DNA of 64,000 nt, from NCBI RefSeq assembly GCF_020524035.2, contig NZ_CP129013.1, positions 2,593,822-2,657,821 on the forward strand, given 5' to 3'. The notes beneath the pieces are model-generated. The model was not told the DNA's origin. It saw nothing but the letters and a program-made list of their open reading frames with translations, and searched no databases. The DNA is from Bacillus carboniphilus. Lineage in GTDB: Bacteria; Bacillota; Bacilli; Bacillales; JAIVKR01. The position numbers and the translations under genes were made by a program. Below, in pieces: positions 19,304 to 28,075 of this stretch. Position 1 is the stretch's first letter. Every line of letters starts with the position of its first letter.

Positions 19304-19615
19304 TTATATCACTGTGTCATTCATTACATTGCTTTTAATCAGCTTAGCATCGTAGACAAAATAGCCAAATGGAATTAAGGCGACAATGACAGCTCCCGCT
19401 AACCAACGAAACGGCCAACGAATTTTTATTGTCACCCAGAAGATCATGATCATATAAATAACAAAAAGAACACCATGGGCCATCCCAACAATGGAAACAG
19501 CCTCTGGAATATCAAAAAAGTACTTTAACGGCATGGCAATGAAAAGCAATACTAAGTAAGAAAGTCCTTCTATCATTCCTGCCAAACGAAACTGACCAGA
19601 TGTCGTTTTCCACAT
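19304..19615 (-). CDS. DUF3817 membrane protein (YdzA-like)
   Basis: A 103-residue protein with three membrane helices. The start 'FRLAGMIEGLSYLVLLFIAMPLKY' and the central 'GMAHGVLFVIYM' are the DUF3817 pattern seen in Bacillus YdzA. Role unknown. AGGAGG is near the start. Monocistronic. Confidence 0.78.
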   Translation of the reverse strand: MWKTTSGQFRLAGMIEGLSYLVLLFIAMPLKYFFDIPEAVSIVGMAHGVLFVIYMIMIFWVTIKIRWPFRWLAGAVIVALIPFGYFVYDAKLIKSNVMNDTVI

Positions 19616-19844
19616 ACCTTTCTACCTCCTCTTCTCTCTTCTTTCATAGTAGCAGATTTTTAGAATGAGAGGGTTTAAGAAAGTAACAATCCTAGATAAA
19701 TCTCATCGCTAATATGGGTGAATCAGAAACTTGTTGTCCTATCTCAAAGATCCAGATGGGAATACACATGCACTGATGAATGAAAAAACAGAAAATCTCA
19801 GTTGTTTTTAGCTCTGAGCCTATGCTTCTGGACTTTAAGAGTAT

Positions 19845-20315
19845 TCAAATAATCTCGAAAATGAAATGAAGAAAAGTAGTGCCTAGTGCCAATAATAGTA
19901 GCATAAACAATAGTTGGAGGATTGTAAAAAGAGCATAGTTTTTATTCTCTATATATTTCCACTCCAACCTAGATTGTAAAATACTAGAGAAAATTATATA
20001 TATAAAAAATAGAAAAACCGGTTCTAAAAACCAATAGTTGTGGCGTGGGTCGATCTCGTAGTTTAAAATATATCCTAGAAAAATAAGCATAAAAGTAATG
20101 ATTCTAATTGTCCAATCCACTTTTTTATGTCGTTCATTTAGATGGTCATCTCCATATGAACGAATATCTTTTTCAATATTAAGCCACTTTGTCAAAAGCT
20201 TATGAAACATATACCACAATAGTATAATGAGAATTAACATGACCACTAGAAATATAATTGGTAACAAAACTATATTTAAAAAAATAGTAGACACTCCTTT
20301 ATTATCTATTCTCAT
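19845..20315 (-). CDS. DUF4181-like membrane protein, paralogue 1
   Basis: A 156-residue protein with four membrane helices and a charged segment 'HLNERHKKVDWTIRI' after helix 1. It is clearly related to the product of 20577-21038: both share H-L-N-E-x-H-K-K-V-D-W-T-I-R and 'YWFLEP'. The family looks like DUF4181, known from Bacillus only as membrane proteins of unknown role. The two genes are a local duplication on the same strand. Confidence 0.65.
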   Translation of the reverse strand: MRIDNKGVSTIFLNIVLLPIIFLVVMLILIILLWYMFHKLLTKWLNIEKDIRSYGDDHLNERHKKVDWTIRIITFMLIFLGYILNYEIDPRHNYWFLEPVFLFFIYIIFSSILQSRLEWKYIENKNYALFTILQLLFMLLLLALGTTFLHFIFEII

Positions 20316-20576
20316 TATTTACCTTAACATACTCTTTTTTTATCTTCTAATTCTCTTTCTATCAAGTATGAGGAAGTGATTCACTACTCCACAGTCGATA
20401 TATTGCGGTTCAATTTATCTCTGAAAGGTTTATAAGTAAACATTTTCCTGTTTAGCATTTTGTAGAATGTTGTTTTTACAATGGATGACCCTCATTTCTC
20501 TGAGAATCAGAAACGTGGATGTCTTTTAAATTATTCAAAGGGAAATAGCAAGAATCACAGTTTTTTTACCGCTAGC

Positions 20577-21038
20577 CTACACCTCTGGAAATTGAATTGG
20601 GTAAAACAAACCAAAAAATCCAGTAATAAACATGGAAGCAACAAAGATAACCATAAACAGTAAATTCATTATAGTAAATAGGGCGTTATTCTTATTCTCT
20701 ACATATTTCCACTCCATGATCGCTCTCGCTATTTCTGATACAATCAAAAACACAAATATAATGGTATAGGGCTCTAAAAACCAATAAACTTTCAGAGGAT
20801 TAATGAAGTGGTTAATAATCAATCCTAGGGTTATAAGCACAATGGAAGAAATTCTTATAGTCCAGTCCACTTTCTTATGTTCTTCATTTAAATGGTTATA
20901 ACCCCAAAAATAAAATCTTTTATCAACCTGAAGCCACTTTCTCAATAAAATGTGAACAATATACGACACTAGGACAAAGATAGCTAACAAAAGCGATAAC
21001 TTTACTACAAACCATCCCATACTATTAAGAAAAGCCAA
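20577..21038 (-). CDS. DUF4181-like membrane protein, paralogue 2
   Basis: A 153-residue four-helix membrane protein, paralogue of the preceding entry. The conserved block reads HLNEEHKKVDWTIRI, followed later by 'EWKYVENKNNALFTI', which has the close match 'EWKYIENKNYALFTI' in its sister. An AGGAGTG-type site precedes the ATG. About 260 bases separate the two genes, so each may have its own promoter. Confidence 0.65.
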   Translation of the reverse strand: MAFLNSMGWFVVKLSLLLAIFVLVSYIVHILLRKWLQVDKRFYFWGYNHLNEEHKKVDWTIRISSIVLITLGLIINHFINPLKVYWFLEPYTIIFVFLIVSEIARAIMEWKYVENKNNALFTIMNLLFMVIFVASMFITGFFGLFYPIQFPEV

Positions 21039-21118
21039 GAATAAACACTCCTTTTTAAACTATTCTCACTATTTACCTTAACATACTCCTTTTTACCCTT
21101 CTTATTTTTCTTTCGACA

Positions 21119-21146
21119 AAAAACCGAGTATTAAATCATACTCGGT
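21119..21146 (-). terminator. Terminator of the RlmI-type gene
   Basis: On the minus strand ACCGAGTAT pairs with ATACTCGGT, followed by T6. The gene's stop codon lies within the stem. Confidence 0.85.
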
Positions 21147-22347
21147 CCGTTTGTTTTTCAATAAATACCACTTTTAAATAATTTCCTTCTTTAAATGATT
21201 TTGTTGTAGCAAAATCTTCTGGTAGAGAGAATTGTTCGATGATTTTATATGCTCACGTTTTTGTCTTTGAATGCTTGGTCGATGAAAGATTTAAATTTAC
21301 GCATGTCGAACTGCGCGCAGTTGGTGGAAGCCACGATTACTCCATCATCCTCTGTAATATCAATGGCTTCTTTTAACAGGTTGGTATAATCTTTTTGCGG
21401 CACTAAAGGTCATTTTTTTCGTTCTTGCAAAGCTCGGTGGATCTATAATGACTAAGTCATAGGACAATTTCTTTTTCGCCGCGTATTTAAAATAGTGAAA
21501 AACGTCTTCGACAATGATTTTTTGCTCCTCATAATCAATTCCATTGACGCTAAATTGTTCGATGGTTTTTGGTTTGCTTCGATTCGCCACGTCGACACTA
21601 ACCGTTTGTTTCGCTCCTCCTAAAGCAGCAAAAACAGAAAAAACACCTGTATAAGAAAACGTATTTAAAACCGTCTTTCCTTTCGCATACTGATCAAAAA
21701 TCTTTTTTTCGAACCTCGCGTTGATCAAGAAAGACGCCGACCATCGCCCCTTCATTTAAATAAACAGCGATGTTAACACCATTTTCTTTCACAATCATTG
21801 GTGATTCTGCTCTTTCTCCAACGACAAAATCATCGTCTTCAATATACTTTCCGCCCGTATTAAAACGCTTTTTCTGATAAATCCCCTTAAAGCCAACGGA
21901 CCTTTTTAAAGCAGACAAAATCTCTTCCTTAAAACGAAAAATCCCTTCACTATACCACTGGATGACGTAATAGCCCTCGAAGTAATCGATGGTTAAGCCA
22001 CCAATACCATCACCTTCTGCATTAAAAACACGAAATGCGGTTGTTTCTTGATCATTAAAAAAGGTATCTCTTTTTTTAATGGCTGCTTTGATCTTCTTCT
22101 CAAAAAACAATCCATTTATTTGTTCATCCTTTTGTTTCGTGAGGATCCACCCGTACCCTTTATTTTGCTTTCCATAATAGCCTCTACCGATAAACTGACC
22201 ATCTGAGGCCACTACGTTTACGATCGCTCCTTCGTTCGTTAACGATTCAAGGTTTTCAATGTCATCTTTTTTAATCAATGGGTAACCATTTCGATATTTT
22301 TTTATATGTTTTTCTTTTATTTTTAATTGGACTTGTTTTTGCATCAT
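21136..22347 (-). pseudogene. RlmI-type rRNA m5C methyltransferase, frame broken
   Basis: Class I SAM methyltransferase with an N-terminal PUA domain, the family of E. coli RlmI (23S rRNA m5C1962) and B. subtilis YwbD. The PUA region (KKYRNGYPLI...) and the core ('LNTFSYTGVFSVFAALGGA' SAM loop, 'DLVIIDPPSF' motif IV, 'ASTNCAQF' catalytic Cys region) are all present. The frame breaks at a seven-base run (21703-21709), at a five-base run (21392-21396) and near 21250. The corrected protein ends at 21136 inside the terminator. The start is set at 22347 after a CAGGATGA site. The order of domains is complete, so sequencing error is the simpler explanation. Confidence 0.8.
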
Positions 22348-22477
22348 TGTCATCCTGACTTCAATTATTTTCTGTTCCAGCATTGATTATATCATTAGGG
22401 ATCGTGAAAACAAATGATTTGGAAATTTCTACTTTTGAGGTGGTATAGAGAGTTTCAAGTAAGCAATTCTATTAATC

Positions 22478-22506
22478 TGCTTAATTTTACCTTACCATGG
22501 TATACT
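22478..22506 (+). promoter_or_regulatory. Putative promoter of the type I toxin mRNA
   Basis: A TATACT box at 22501-22506 predicts a start at about 22512-22514, exactly where the 5' pairing element begins. The -35 at 22478-22483 (TGCTTA) is weak. Confidence 0.45.
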
Positions 22507-22575
22507 AGTTGTAACACATAATAGAGCAGGTTTTTGGATGGGGCGGTCACTTCCTTGAGAGAGGAGGTGGCGGTT

Positions 22576-22659
22576 ATGACAACATACGAATCTATATCTT
22601 TAATGATCATGTTTGGTATGTTTGTTATTGCAATGCTGTCTTTCGAGCAAAAAAAATAA
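22576..22659 (+). CDS. Holin-like type I toxin (BsrG/BsrE/TxpA-type), 27 aa
   Basis: A 27-residue peptide starting MTTYESISLMIMFGMFVIAM and ending FEQKK: a short polar start, one membrane helix and a basic tail, the pattern of the 'putative holin-like toxin' family of Bacillus. The ribosome site GAGGAGGTGG is very strong. Sequences flanking the gene can pair over long range (22514-22525 with 22727-22738; 22541-22548 with 22706-22713), folding the mRNA ends together as in other type I toxins. A partner antisense RNA is expected but its promoter could not be placed with certainty. The peptide would act at the membrane. Confidence 0.75.
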   Translation: MTTYESISLMIMFGMFVIAMLSFEQKK

Positions 22660-22690
22660 CCATCCCTAAGCCTGCCAGCTAGATGGTTAT
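22656..22690 (+). other. Hairpin overlapping the toxin stop codon
   Basis: ATAACCATC (22656-22664) pairs perfectly with GATGGTTAT (22682-22690). Type I toxin genes of Bacillus overlap their antisense RNA at the 3' end, so this stem may be part of the interaction region. Inference. Confidence 0.5.
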
Positions 22691-22740
22691 CGTTCAATCT
22701 CCATAGACCGCCCGTTTAAAGGGCATTCTATTATGTGTGG

Positions 22741-22767
22741 CCGTAGGTGTTGGTAGCACCTACGGTT
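22741..22767 (+). terminator. Terminator of the toxin mRNA
   Basis: CCGTAGGTG pairs with CACCTACGG around the loop TTGGTAG and is followed by T6. Confidence 0.88.
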
Positions 22768-22968
22768 TTTTATAGTATATACATTTAAAATAAGAATTAG
22801 ACGTACAAGTTGCTGTTTGCAACCTGTAAGGCGCATATCACGCACCCTGTTCACCATTAGTATACCACAATTAGTGCGAACAACATTAGAAAATGATCTT
22901 TTTGACGTTTTAGAGTGCTTATCTGGTGATAAAAAAGCATTTTTTGGTTTTGGTTTGTAAACTTCTAC

Positions 22969-23017
22969 TTTACAAAAGGAAAGTTCCTCATGTATACTTA
23001 GTTACATAAGTAACTAA
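22969..23017 (+). promoter_or_regulatory. Promoter with GntR-type operator
   Basis: TTTACA (22969-22974) and TATACT (22993-22998) are 18 bases apart. A perfect palindrome, TTAGTTAC-ATAA-GTAACTAA, covers 22998-23017 at the -10/+1 region. Its position suggests autorepression by the GntR-type regulator encoded just downstream. Confidence 0.65.
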
Positions 23018-23043
23018 CCAATTAACTATGGAGTGTGGCGCTA

Positions 23044-23424
23044 ATGAAACCAACATTAGATGAAGACCAGCCCCTTTTTCAGCAAATCGCATCCATGATT
23101 ATGGACGACATCGTCGATGGAAAGCTAAAAGCTGAAGATCAAGTTCCTTCTACAAATGAACTATCACGCTATTACAATATTAATCCCGCAACCGCACGGA
23201 AAGGATTACAAACCCTTGTAGATAAAGACATTATATATAAACAGCGAGGGCTGGGGATGTTTGTTGCAAAGGGGGCAAAAGAAACCTTGCTTTCCGAAAG
23301 AAAACAGCAATTTTATGAGGAATATATAGTTCCTCTCCTTAGAGAAGCGAAGCGAATTCATATGAATGAAGACATGATTATCCATTTAATCAAGACAAAA
23401 AAGGAAGGTGATTCAAATGATTAA
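23044..23424 (+). CDS. GntR-family regulator, YtrA type
   Basis: A short regulator of about 126 residues: winged helix-turn-helix at 10-75 ('IADDIVDGKLKAEDQVPSTNEL'-like segment followed by 'YYNINPATARKGLQTLVDK'), then a 50-residue helical dimerisation tail instead of a ligand domain. That is the YtrA subfamily, whose members control adjacent ABC transporters. The ATG at 23044 is 10 bases after GGAG; a GTG at 23035 is an alternative. The stop overlaps the ATPase start, so the genes form an operon. Confidence 0.85.
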   Translation: MKPTLDEDQPLFQQIASMIMDDIVDGKLKAEDQVPSTNELSRYYNINPATARKGLQTLVDKDIIYKQRGLGMFVAKGAKETLLSERKQQFYEEYIVPLLREAKRIHMNEDMIIHLIKTKKEGDSND

Positions 23425-24294
23425 CGTGAAAGCAGTCACGTATGGGTATGATAAAAATTCCGTGCTTAAAGAGTTATCCTTTCAAGAGGGTCAGCCAATT
23501 ATTACAGGTTTATGGGGGCGAAATGGAGCAGGAAAAACCACTTTAATGAGTTTACTGGCGGGTCATCATCGTCCAGACAACGGAACTATTCAAATTATGG
23601 GGGGAAAATCCTTACAACAGTATAAATGCAAAGCAGCCACATTTGTTATATTCAAGAAGACCATCCATTCGATCGAAAATGGACGGTTAAAGATTTGTGT
23701 AGATTCGGAGGATATTTTCATCCTAATTGGAATCAGGGTCTAGCTGAACAGTTAATCGACCTATATGAACTGCCCCTTAATAAAAAGGTTACTAAGTTTT
23801 CAAAAGGAATGAAAACAGCCGCACAAATTTTGTTAGGAATTGCGAGTCAAGCACCTATCACCGTCTTTGATGAACCCACTAATGGACTTGATGCAGTAAA
23901 CCGGACCTTATTTTACGAAACGTTATTATCAAGCTATGAAGAGCAACCACGCATGTTTCTGCTTTCTTCACACCATATTGAAGAAATTCAACCTTTATGT
24001 GAATCCATCATAGTCCTTCACGAAGGAAAGATCGTCATTCATGAAACAATGGAACAAATGCGTCAAAGAGGAATTCTCTTAACAGGTTCTACAACAGACA
24101 TTCAACAAGCTACTAAACTAGTCCCCATCATAGAATCTTCAAAACTAGGCTCTACTTCAACTGTGATGATTGATGCACTATATTCAAAGGAATGGAAAGA
24201 ACGTGCGCACTCGCATCACCTTGATATTGAAAAGACAACCGTTCAAAAGTATTTAGTCAACAAAACGAAAAAGAAGAAGGAGGTAATCAAATGA
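23417..24294 (+). pseudogene. ABC transporter ATPase of the GntR operon, frame broken
   Basis: The start at 23417 follows AAGGAAGGTGA and lies inside the end of the regulator gene. Walker A GRNGAGKTT is in the first part. The frame is lost near 23630 (one base missing, probably in TGCAAAGC) and resumes with 'HICYIQEDHPFDRKW' (Q-loop), 'KFSKGMKTAAQILLGIA' (signature), 'ITVFDEPTNGLD' (Walker B) and 'LLSSHH'. Corrected length is about 292 residues, as in YtrB-type ATPases. The following permease starts on its stop codon (ATGA). Probably an assembly error. Confidence 0.8.
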
Positions 24295-24989
24295 ACGCGG
24301 TAAAAGGAACGTATCGATTATTGTATGAGGATATGCGCTTTTACTTAATCCTGTTCTCGGCGATCACAATTCTAATGGCTGCGGTGTATTTGTTTATTGG
24401 AATTTTTTTTGACGCTGATTACTATGGTACTTTATTTGGTCCCCTATATGGAGCGATTTGTACAGTTGCCATCTATGAATTGGTTGTGACCTTTCCAATT
24501 GCTATAGGATTAGGCAGTACAAGGTCCCTTTTTATAAAGTGTTATTTTTTGATGGGTTTCCTTATGGTCTTTGGCACCACATTTGTTTTAAATAGCCTTT
24601 ATTTCATCATCTACCTCTTAGAAACCAATGGCTTTCACAAAGTAGGGGTTTTTCATCCGGGAATGTTTTATTCGTATGAACCTAAATTAATCCCCTTCTT
24701 TTGGATTGATTTCATGGTCGGTTTGACCCTATTTGGCCTTTCGTCATTCATAACCATGAGCTGGCGCAGGTTAGGAACGGTTCAGTTTTTCATTTATTTC
24801 TTTATCATTACCATGTTTATCACATCCATTATTGCTATCCTTGGAACCAATCAGTCTATCGAGTGGATTTCAAAATTTAGTCCTCTAGAAATCTTTAATA
24901 CTATAGGGTTGTTTGGGTTAATTCTCATTTTATTAACGTATCCATTAATGAAGAATGCCCCGCTGAAAATGAAAGGAGCAAAAGCTTGA
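24291..24989 (+). CDS. ABC transporter permease of the GntR operon
   Basis: A 232-residue protein with six predicted membrane helices and no soluble domain, typical of ABC-2-like permeases in YtrA-regulated operons. Its ATG overlaps the ATPase stop by four bases. Together they would export a small hydrophobic compound or peptide, perhaps in response to wall stress as in ytrABCDEF; the substrate is unknown. Confidence 0.75.
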   Translation: MNAVKGTYRLLYEDMRFYLILFSAITILMAAVYLFIGIFFDADYYGTLFGPLYGAICTVAIYELVVTFPIAIGLGSTRSLFIKCYFLMGFLMVFGTTFVLNSLYFIIYLLETNGFHKVGVFHPGMFYSYEPKLIPFFWIDFMVGLTLFGLSSFITMSWRRLGTVQFFIYFFIITMFITSIIAILGTNQSIEWISKFSPLEIFNTIGLFGLILILLTYPLMKNAPLKMKGAKA

Positions 24990-25014
24990 AACGCCTAGAC
25001 TTTAGGCGTTTTTT
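24989..25014 (+). terminator. Terminator shared by convergent genes
   Basis: AAACGCCTA (24989-24997) pairs with TAGGCGTTT (25003-25011), with a T tail. It lies at the end of the GntR-ABC operon and overlaps the end of the minus-strand gene. Confidence 0.85.
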
Positions 25015-25258
25015 CTTATGCGATCAAACGTAACGAATATAGCCAAGACATACGTCAACAAGAAGATAGAAAATAAAACCAAAGAAATATCATACACCTT
25101 TCCCATCACACTGACACACCAAATAAAAATGAAACCAAAAAAATATATCCATTCCTTCTTTTCTTTAAATAGACTGATTGAAAAATGGATATGACTAATC
25201 CCAACATCACTAAATGAGCCAAAAATAATATTACGTTTAAGACTAACGTCTCATCCAT
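25002..25258 (-). pseudogene. Small membrane protein gene, frame broken at a T7 run
   Basis: Starting at ATG 25258 (after AGAGGCGAT), the protein reads MDETLVLNVILFLAHLVMLG, a membrane helix, then loses frame at a seven-T stretch (minus strand; about 25142-25148). With eight T it continues as 'FIFIWCVSVMGKVYDISLVL' to a stop at 25002. The corrected product has about 85 residues and three membrane helices. Family not recognised. It is convergent with the ABC operon. Confidence 0.5.
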
Positions 25259-25502
25259 TCTATCGCCTCTAATCTTTGTATTGATCTATATTCCTTGATT
25301 GTATCCGTTTTTGGGTTAACACAGGTGTTTGTATAATTAGGAAAAACAATCTAAAATATTGTTACTTTTAGTGCTTTATCACCATATTTAGGCGAGTGTG
25401 ACATTTTTAACAAAATGTATTAAAGACAAATGTTACTATACAAGTGAGGACAGAAACAATAAAAAATAAAGAGAAAAAAATAAAAATTAGGAGGAGATTA
25501 AA

Positions 25503-25928
25503 ATGAAAAAGTTGGTTAGTGTACTTAGTTTGTTGGTTTTCATATTCGCTGTGTCACCAGTTGCAAACGCTTACGGTTTCTGGGCAGGCACGATTGAACC
25601 AAGCATAGAATTAGGTGTTACTGAAAACGACGTAGATGTTACCTATACTATTAAAAATCAAACTCCTTACGTTTATGATATTTCTTTTCATTCTGGTCAA
25701 ATGATCGAATATGAGTTATACAAAGATGGGGCACTTGTTGAACGCTATTCAGATTTATACATGTTTGACGCTTCAATGCATACGATTACTCTTATCCAAG
25801 CGGAAGAAAAAAGCTTTGACTTCACTATTCAAGATTTAGAACCGGGTGATTACGAGCTCAATGTTTGGCTTCATTCTGAGGCTTTAATCTATCAAACAAC
25901 TTTAAGTGAATCTTTCACCATTGAGTAA
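25503..25928 (+). CDS. Secreted BsuPI-domain protein
   Basis: A 141-residue exported protein with a clean signal peptide (MKKLVSVLSLLVFIFAVSPV, cut near ANA-YG). The mature part has the pattern 'VTYTIKNQTPYVYDISFHSG' plus 'YELYKDG', 'MFDASMHTITLIQAEEKSF' and 'EPGDYELNVWL', which is the BsuPI-related (intracellular proteinase inhibitor) beta-sandwich. The prototype inhibits subtilisin-type proteases; whether this secreted form does is unknown. AGGAGGAG precedes the ATG. The second IS91-like copy begins 47 bases after its stop. Confidence 0.78.
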   Translation: MKKLVSVLSLLVFIFAVSPVANAYGFWAGTIEPSIELGVTENDVDVTYTIKNQTPYVYDISFHSGQMIEYELYKDGALVERYSDLYMFDASMHTITLIQAEEKSFDFTIQDLEPGDYELNVWLHSEALIYQTTLSESFTIE

Positions 25929-25999
25929 TCTTGAAATGAATCTAATTCTATGCGAAACCGTGAATAGGGGTTATAAGAAAAACCAGGTGTGATTAAAAA

Positions 26000-26236
26000 T
26001 CACACCTGGTCCTTTTTGGTGCTCAGAATATCCTCAATCCTGTATTCCTTCCCATGAATACCTTTATAGTATTCAGGATACATGTCTTCTCCACATTTTT
26101 CACAGGAGAACATAGGGGGGACGGCTGGATCACCTCCATCCATTAAATCAAAATCTCTTACCACTTGTTGTGGAATCTCTTCTTTTTCATGACACACTAA
26201 ACAAACAAAGTTGATGCTCTGTTTTGATTGGGCCAT
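26000..26236 (-). CDS. Small CxxC protein of the IS91-like element (copy 2)
   Basis: Identical in sequence to the 78-residue product of 6733-6969 (CLVC and CEKC, probable zinc site). It is the last gene of the element and overlaps the end of the transposase frame. Function unknown. Confidence 0.55.
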   Translation of the reverse strand: MAQSKQSINFVCLVCHEKEEIPQQVVRDFDLMDGGDPAVPPMFSCEKCGEDMYPEYYKGIHGKEYRIEDILSTKKDQV

Positions 26237-27477
26237 TTTTTCTTTTTTTTTTCTTGCCTTTTTTCGGTGTTTCGATACTGGTGAAATGATGAATCACCCT
26301 TTCTAAATAGGCTCTTGTCGTGGTACACAAGGCCACCTTGATTTCTAGTCTACCATTTTCAAGACAGACTTCTCCCTTGTATTCATAGTAACACTGGCAT
26401 TTTTCACAAATAAGAGGGTCTCTCTTACCACTTGATACGATTCGTTCCCTCCATGTCTGACGGCGCATTGTTTTCTTTGCTTTCACTATCCAGCGTTTCG
26501 CTTTCTGTTGCCATTGACATAAGACTTTTTACTCAAGCCCTTGCATCTCCTTGAATACATCCCATAATGACGAATCGTCTTAAACTGTTCATCTGGGATA
26601 TGACGAATAAGCCTAGAGATAAATTCCTCTACACTGATCGTTTCTCTCTTTTCTTTTCCGCCTGTCTTATCATGATACGTAAAGGTTACCTTTTTGCCGT
26701 CATATGCCTCGATCCGATTCAGTCCTATCGCAGGTCGACGAATATAACGGCCAATATAGCGAAGTTGTTCTTTTACATTCCCTTCCTGTTTTGGCGCATG
26801 CACATAGAAGCCCTTCCCATTATTGTGAAACGCCTGTTGTAATCGAGGTTGTATTCTCTTCTTTTCTTTTTCTGACACACCTCTGCGTATGAACTTTAAC
26901 ACCACGGTCTGCCACTGCTTTCTTAACATTTCAAATGGCAGATAATCGTACTGTTTCCATTCCCCCTTTTTCGTAAGACCTCCCATCGTCACTAGCATAT
27001 GTACATGGGGATTGAAATTCACTCTGGATCCGAAAGTATGTAAGCCTGATATGATTCCAGGGGTCACTTTCGCTTTCTTTTTGAAAAATCCATGATTAAT
27101 CGCGCCTCGTCCATCAAATCTTTTAACAGATGGCGATGAAGCAAAAACACATCACGCAGTCCTTCATCAATTGTAAAGATGACATGACGATGATTCACCT
27201 GTAAGACCTCTTCTGTTAGTAGTCGACTCCATTCTTCGCTTTCTCCTACTGAACAAGTGGTACAAAATCGCCCCTTACAACGATACGGAACCTTCCTGAC
27301 ATCATGGCAACCTTCACAAACAAATAGCTTAAATCCATTTTTGGGATTCCCACACCCTCTGAATTTCTCTATTTCCTTTCTTACTATTGGACGGATTTTA
27401 GCTCCATGTTTCTTTTGAAAGTGATCCCAATGGTTATGTTTATCAAAGAAAATTTGTTTTAATATATTATTCTCCAT
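26187..27477 (-). pseudogene. IS91-family (Y2/HUH) transposase, broken, copy 2
   Basis: The first 137 residues carry the zinc domain and stop at a five-base run (27086-27090) where copy 1 has six. Restoring that base joins 'MDF' to 'FKKKAKVTPGIISGLHTFGS' and then NPHVHMLV, the HUH motif. This copy therefore keeps the catalytic His pair, and only this base plus the shared A5-run change near 26530 separate it from an intact gene. The C-terminal 99 residues have a second CxxC zinc site. Confidence 0.75.
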
Positions 27478-27542
27478 GACATCAAAATACCACAGTTTCT
27501 AAGACTGTGGTAGACCCGAAATTATATACTTTCTTATCTTTT

Positions 27543-27744
27543 AAGAAAGGCGCAAGCGCCCGTCTAGCGACGCAGGTGCTTATAGACCCCCGCATGAGAT
27601 AAAGGAAACACGAATAGCCGCAGGCTTCGATGTTGACTTATCGTAGAGAGGAGGGCGAAGCATCACCAGTCGCTGGGCGCCGGAGCTAGACAACGATGAA
27701 AGCACTGTCTTATTAAGGACAAAGTTTATACTTTCTGATCTTAT
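27543..27744. repeat. Dispersed structured repeat, short copy (R3)
   Basis: A 202-base unit beginning AAGAAAGGCGCAAGCGCC and including the blocks CCGCATGAGATAAAGGAAAC, GTTGACTTATCGTAGAGA and GGAGCTAGACAA. The three slots between blocks are short here. It is followed head-to-tail by a near-identical unit. Confidence 0.72.
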
Positions 27745-27946
27745 AAGAAAGGCGCAAGCGCCCGTATAGCGACGCAGGTGCTTATAGACCCCCGCATGAG
27801 ATAAAGGAAACACGAATAGCCGCAGGCTTCGATGTTGACTTATCGTAGAGAGGAGGGCGAAGCATCACCAGTCGCTGGGCGCTGGAGCTAGACAACGATG
27901 AAAGCACTGTCTTATTAAGGACAAAGTTTATACTTTCTGATCTTAT
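27745..27946. repeat. Dispersed structured repeat, tandem second copy (R4)
   Basis: Near-perfect tandem duplicate of 27543-27744 (differences such as CGTATAGC for CGTCTAGC and CGCTGG for CGCCGG). The start of a third unit, AAGAAAGG, follows, then it stops. Confidence 0.72.
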
Positions 27947-27950
27947 AAGA

Positions 27951-27984
27951 AAGGACCTTACTAAATGGAGGTAAGGTTCTTTTT
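27951..27984 (+). terminator. Terminator-like hairpin after the tandem repeats
   Basis: AAGGACCTTAC pairs with GTAAGGTTCTT (one G-U pair), followed by T run. Confidence 0.65.
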
Positions 27985-28075
27985 GTTTTAACGAACTTTT
28001 TAGAGTACATTACCTTTCTATGCTTCACCTTTTTTGTTTTAGCTCGACCTCATCTATCTTTCTGTTAATCTTTTC

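Larger units (their letters stand above)
25975..27524 (-). mobile_element. IS91-like element, copy 2
   Basis: Nearly identical to 6708-8255, with the same end hairpins (25983-26011 and 27490-27512). The left flank differs from that of copy 1, so the two insertions are independent; the right flank runs into the same dispersed repeat at the same point. Differences between copies are few single-base changes. Confidence 0.77.

Noticed and set aside
22455-22697. 80-codon minus-strand frame
   Set aside because: It lies antisense to the holin-like toxin gene and its pairing elements, has no ribosome site, and its residues follow from the toxin's codons.
27543-27954. Tandem repeats as a possible CRISPR array
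   Set aside because: The unit is 202 bases with no short repeat/spacer alternation and no cas genes.
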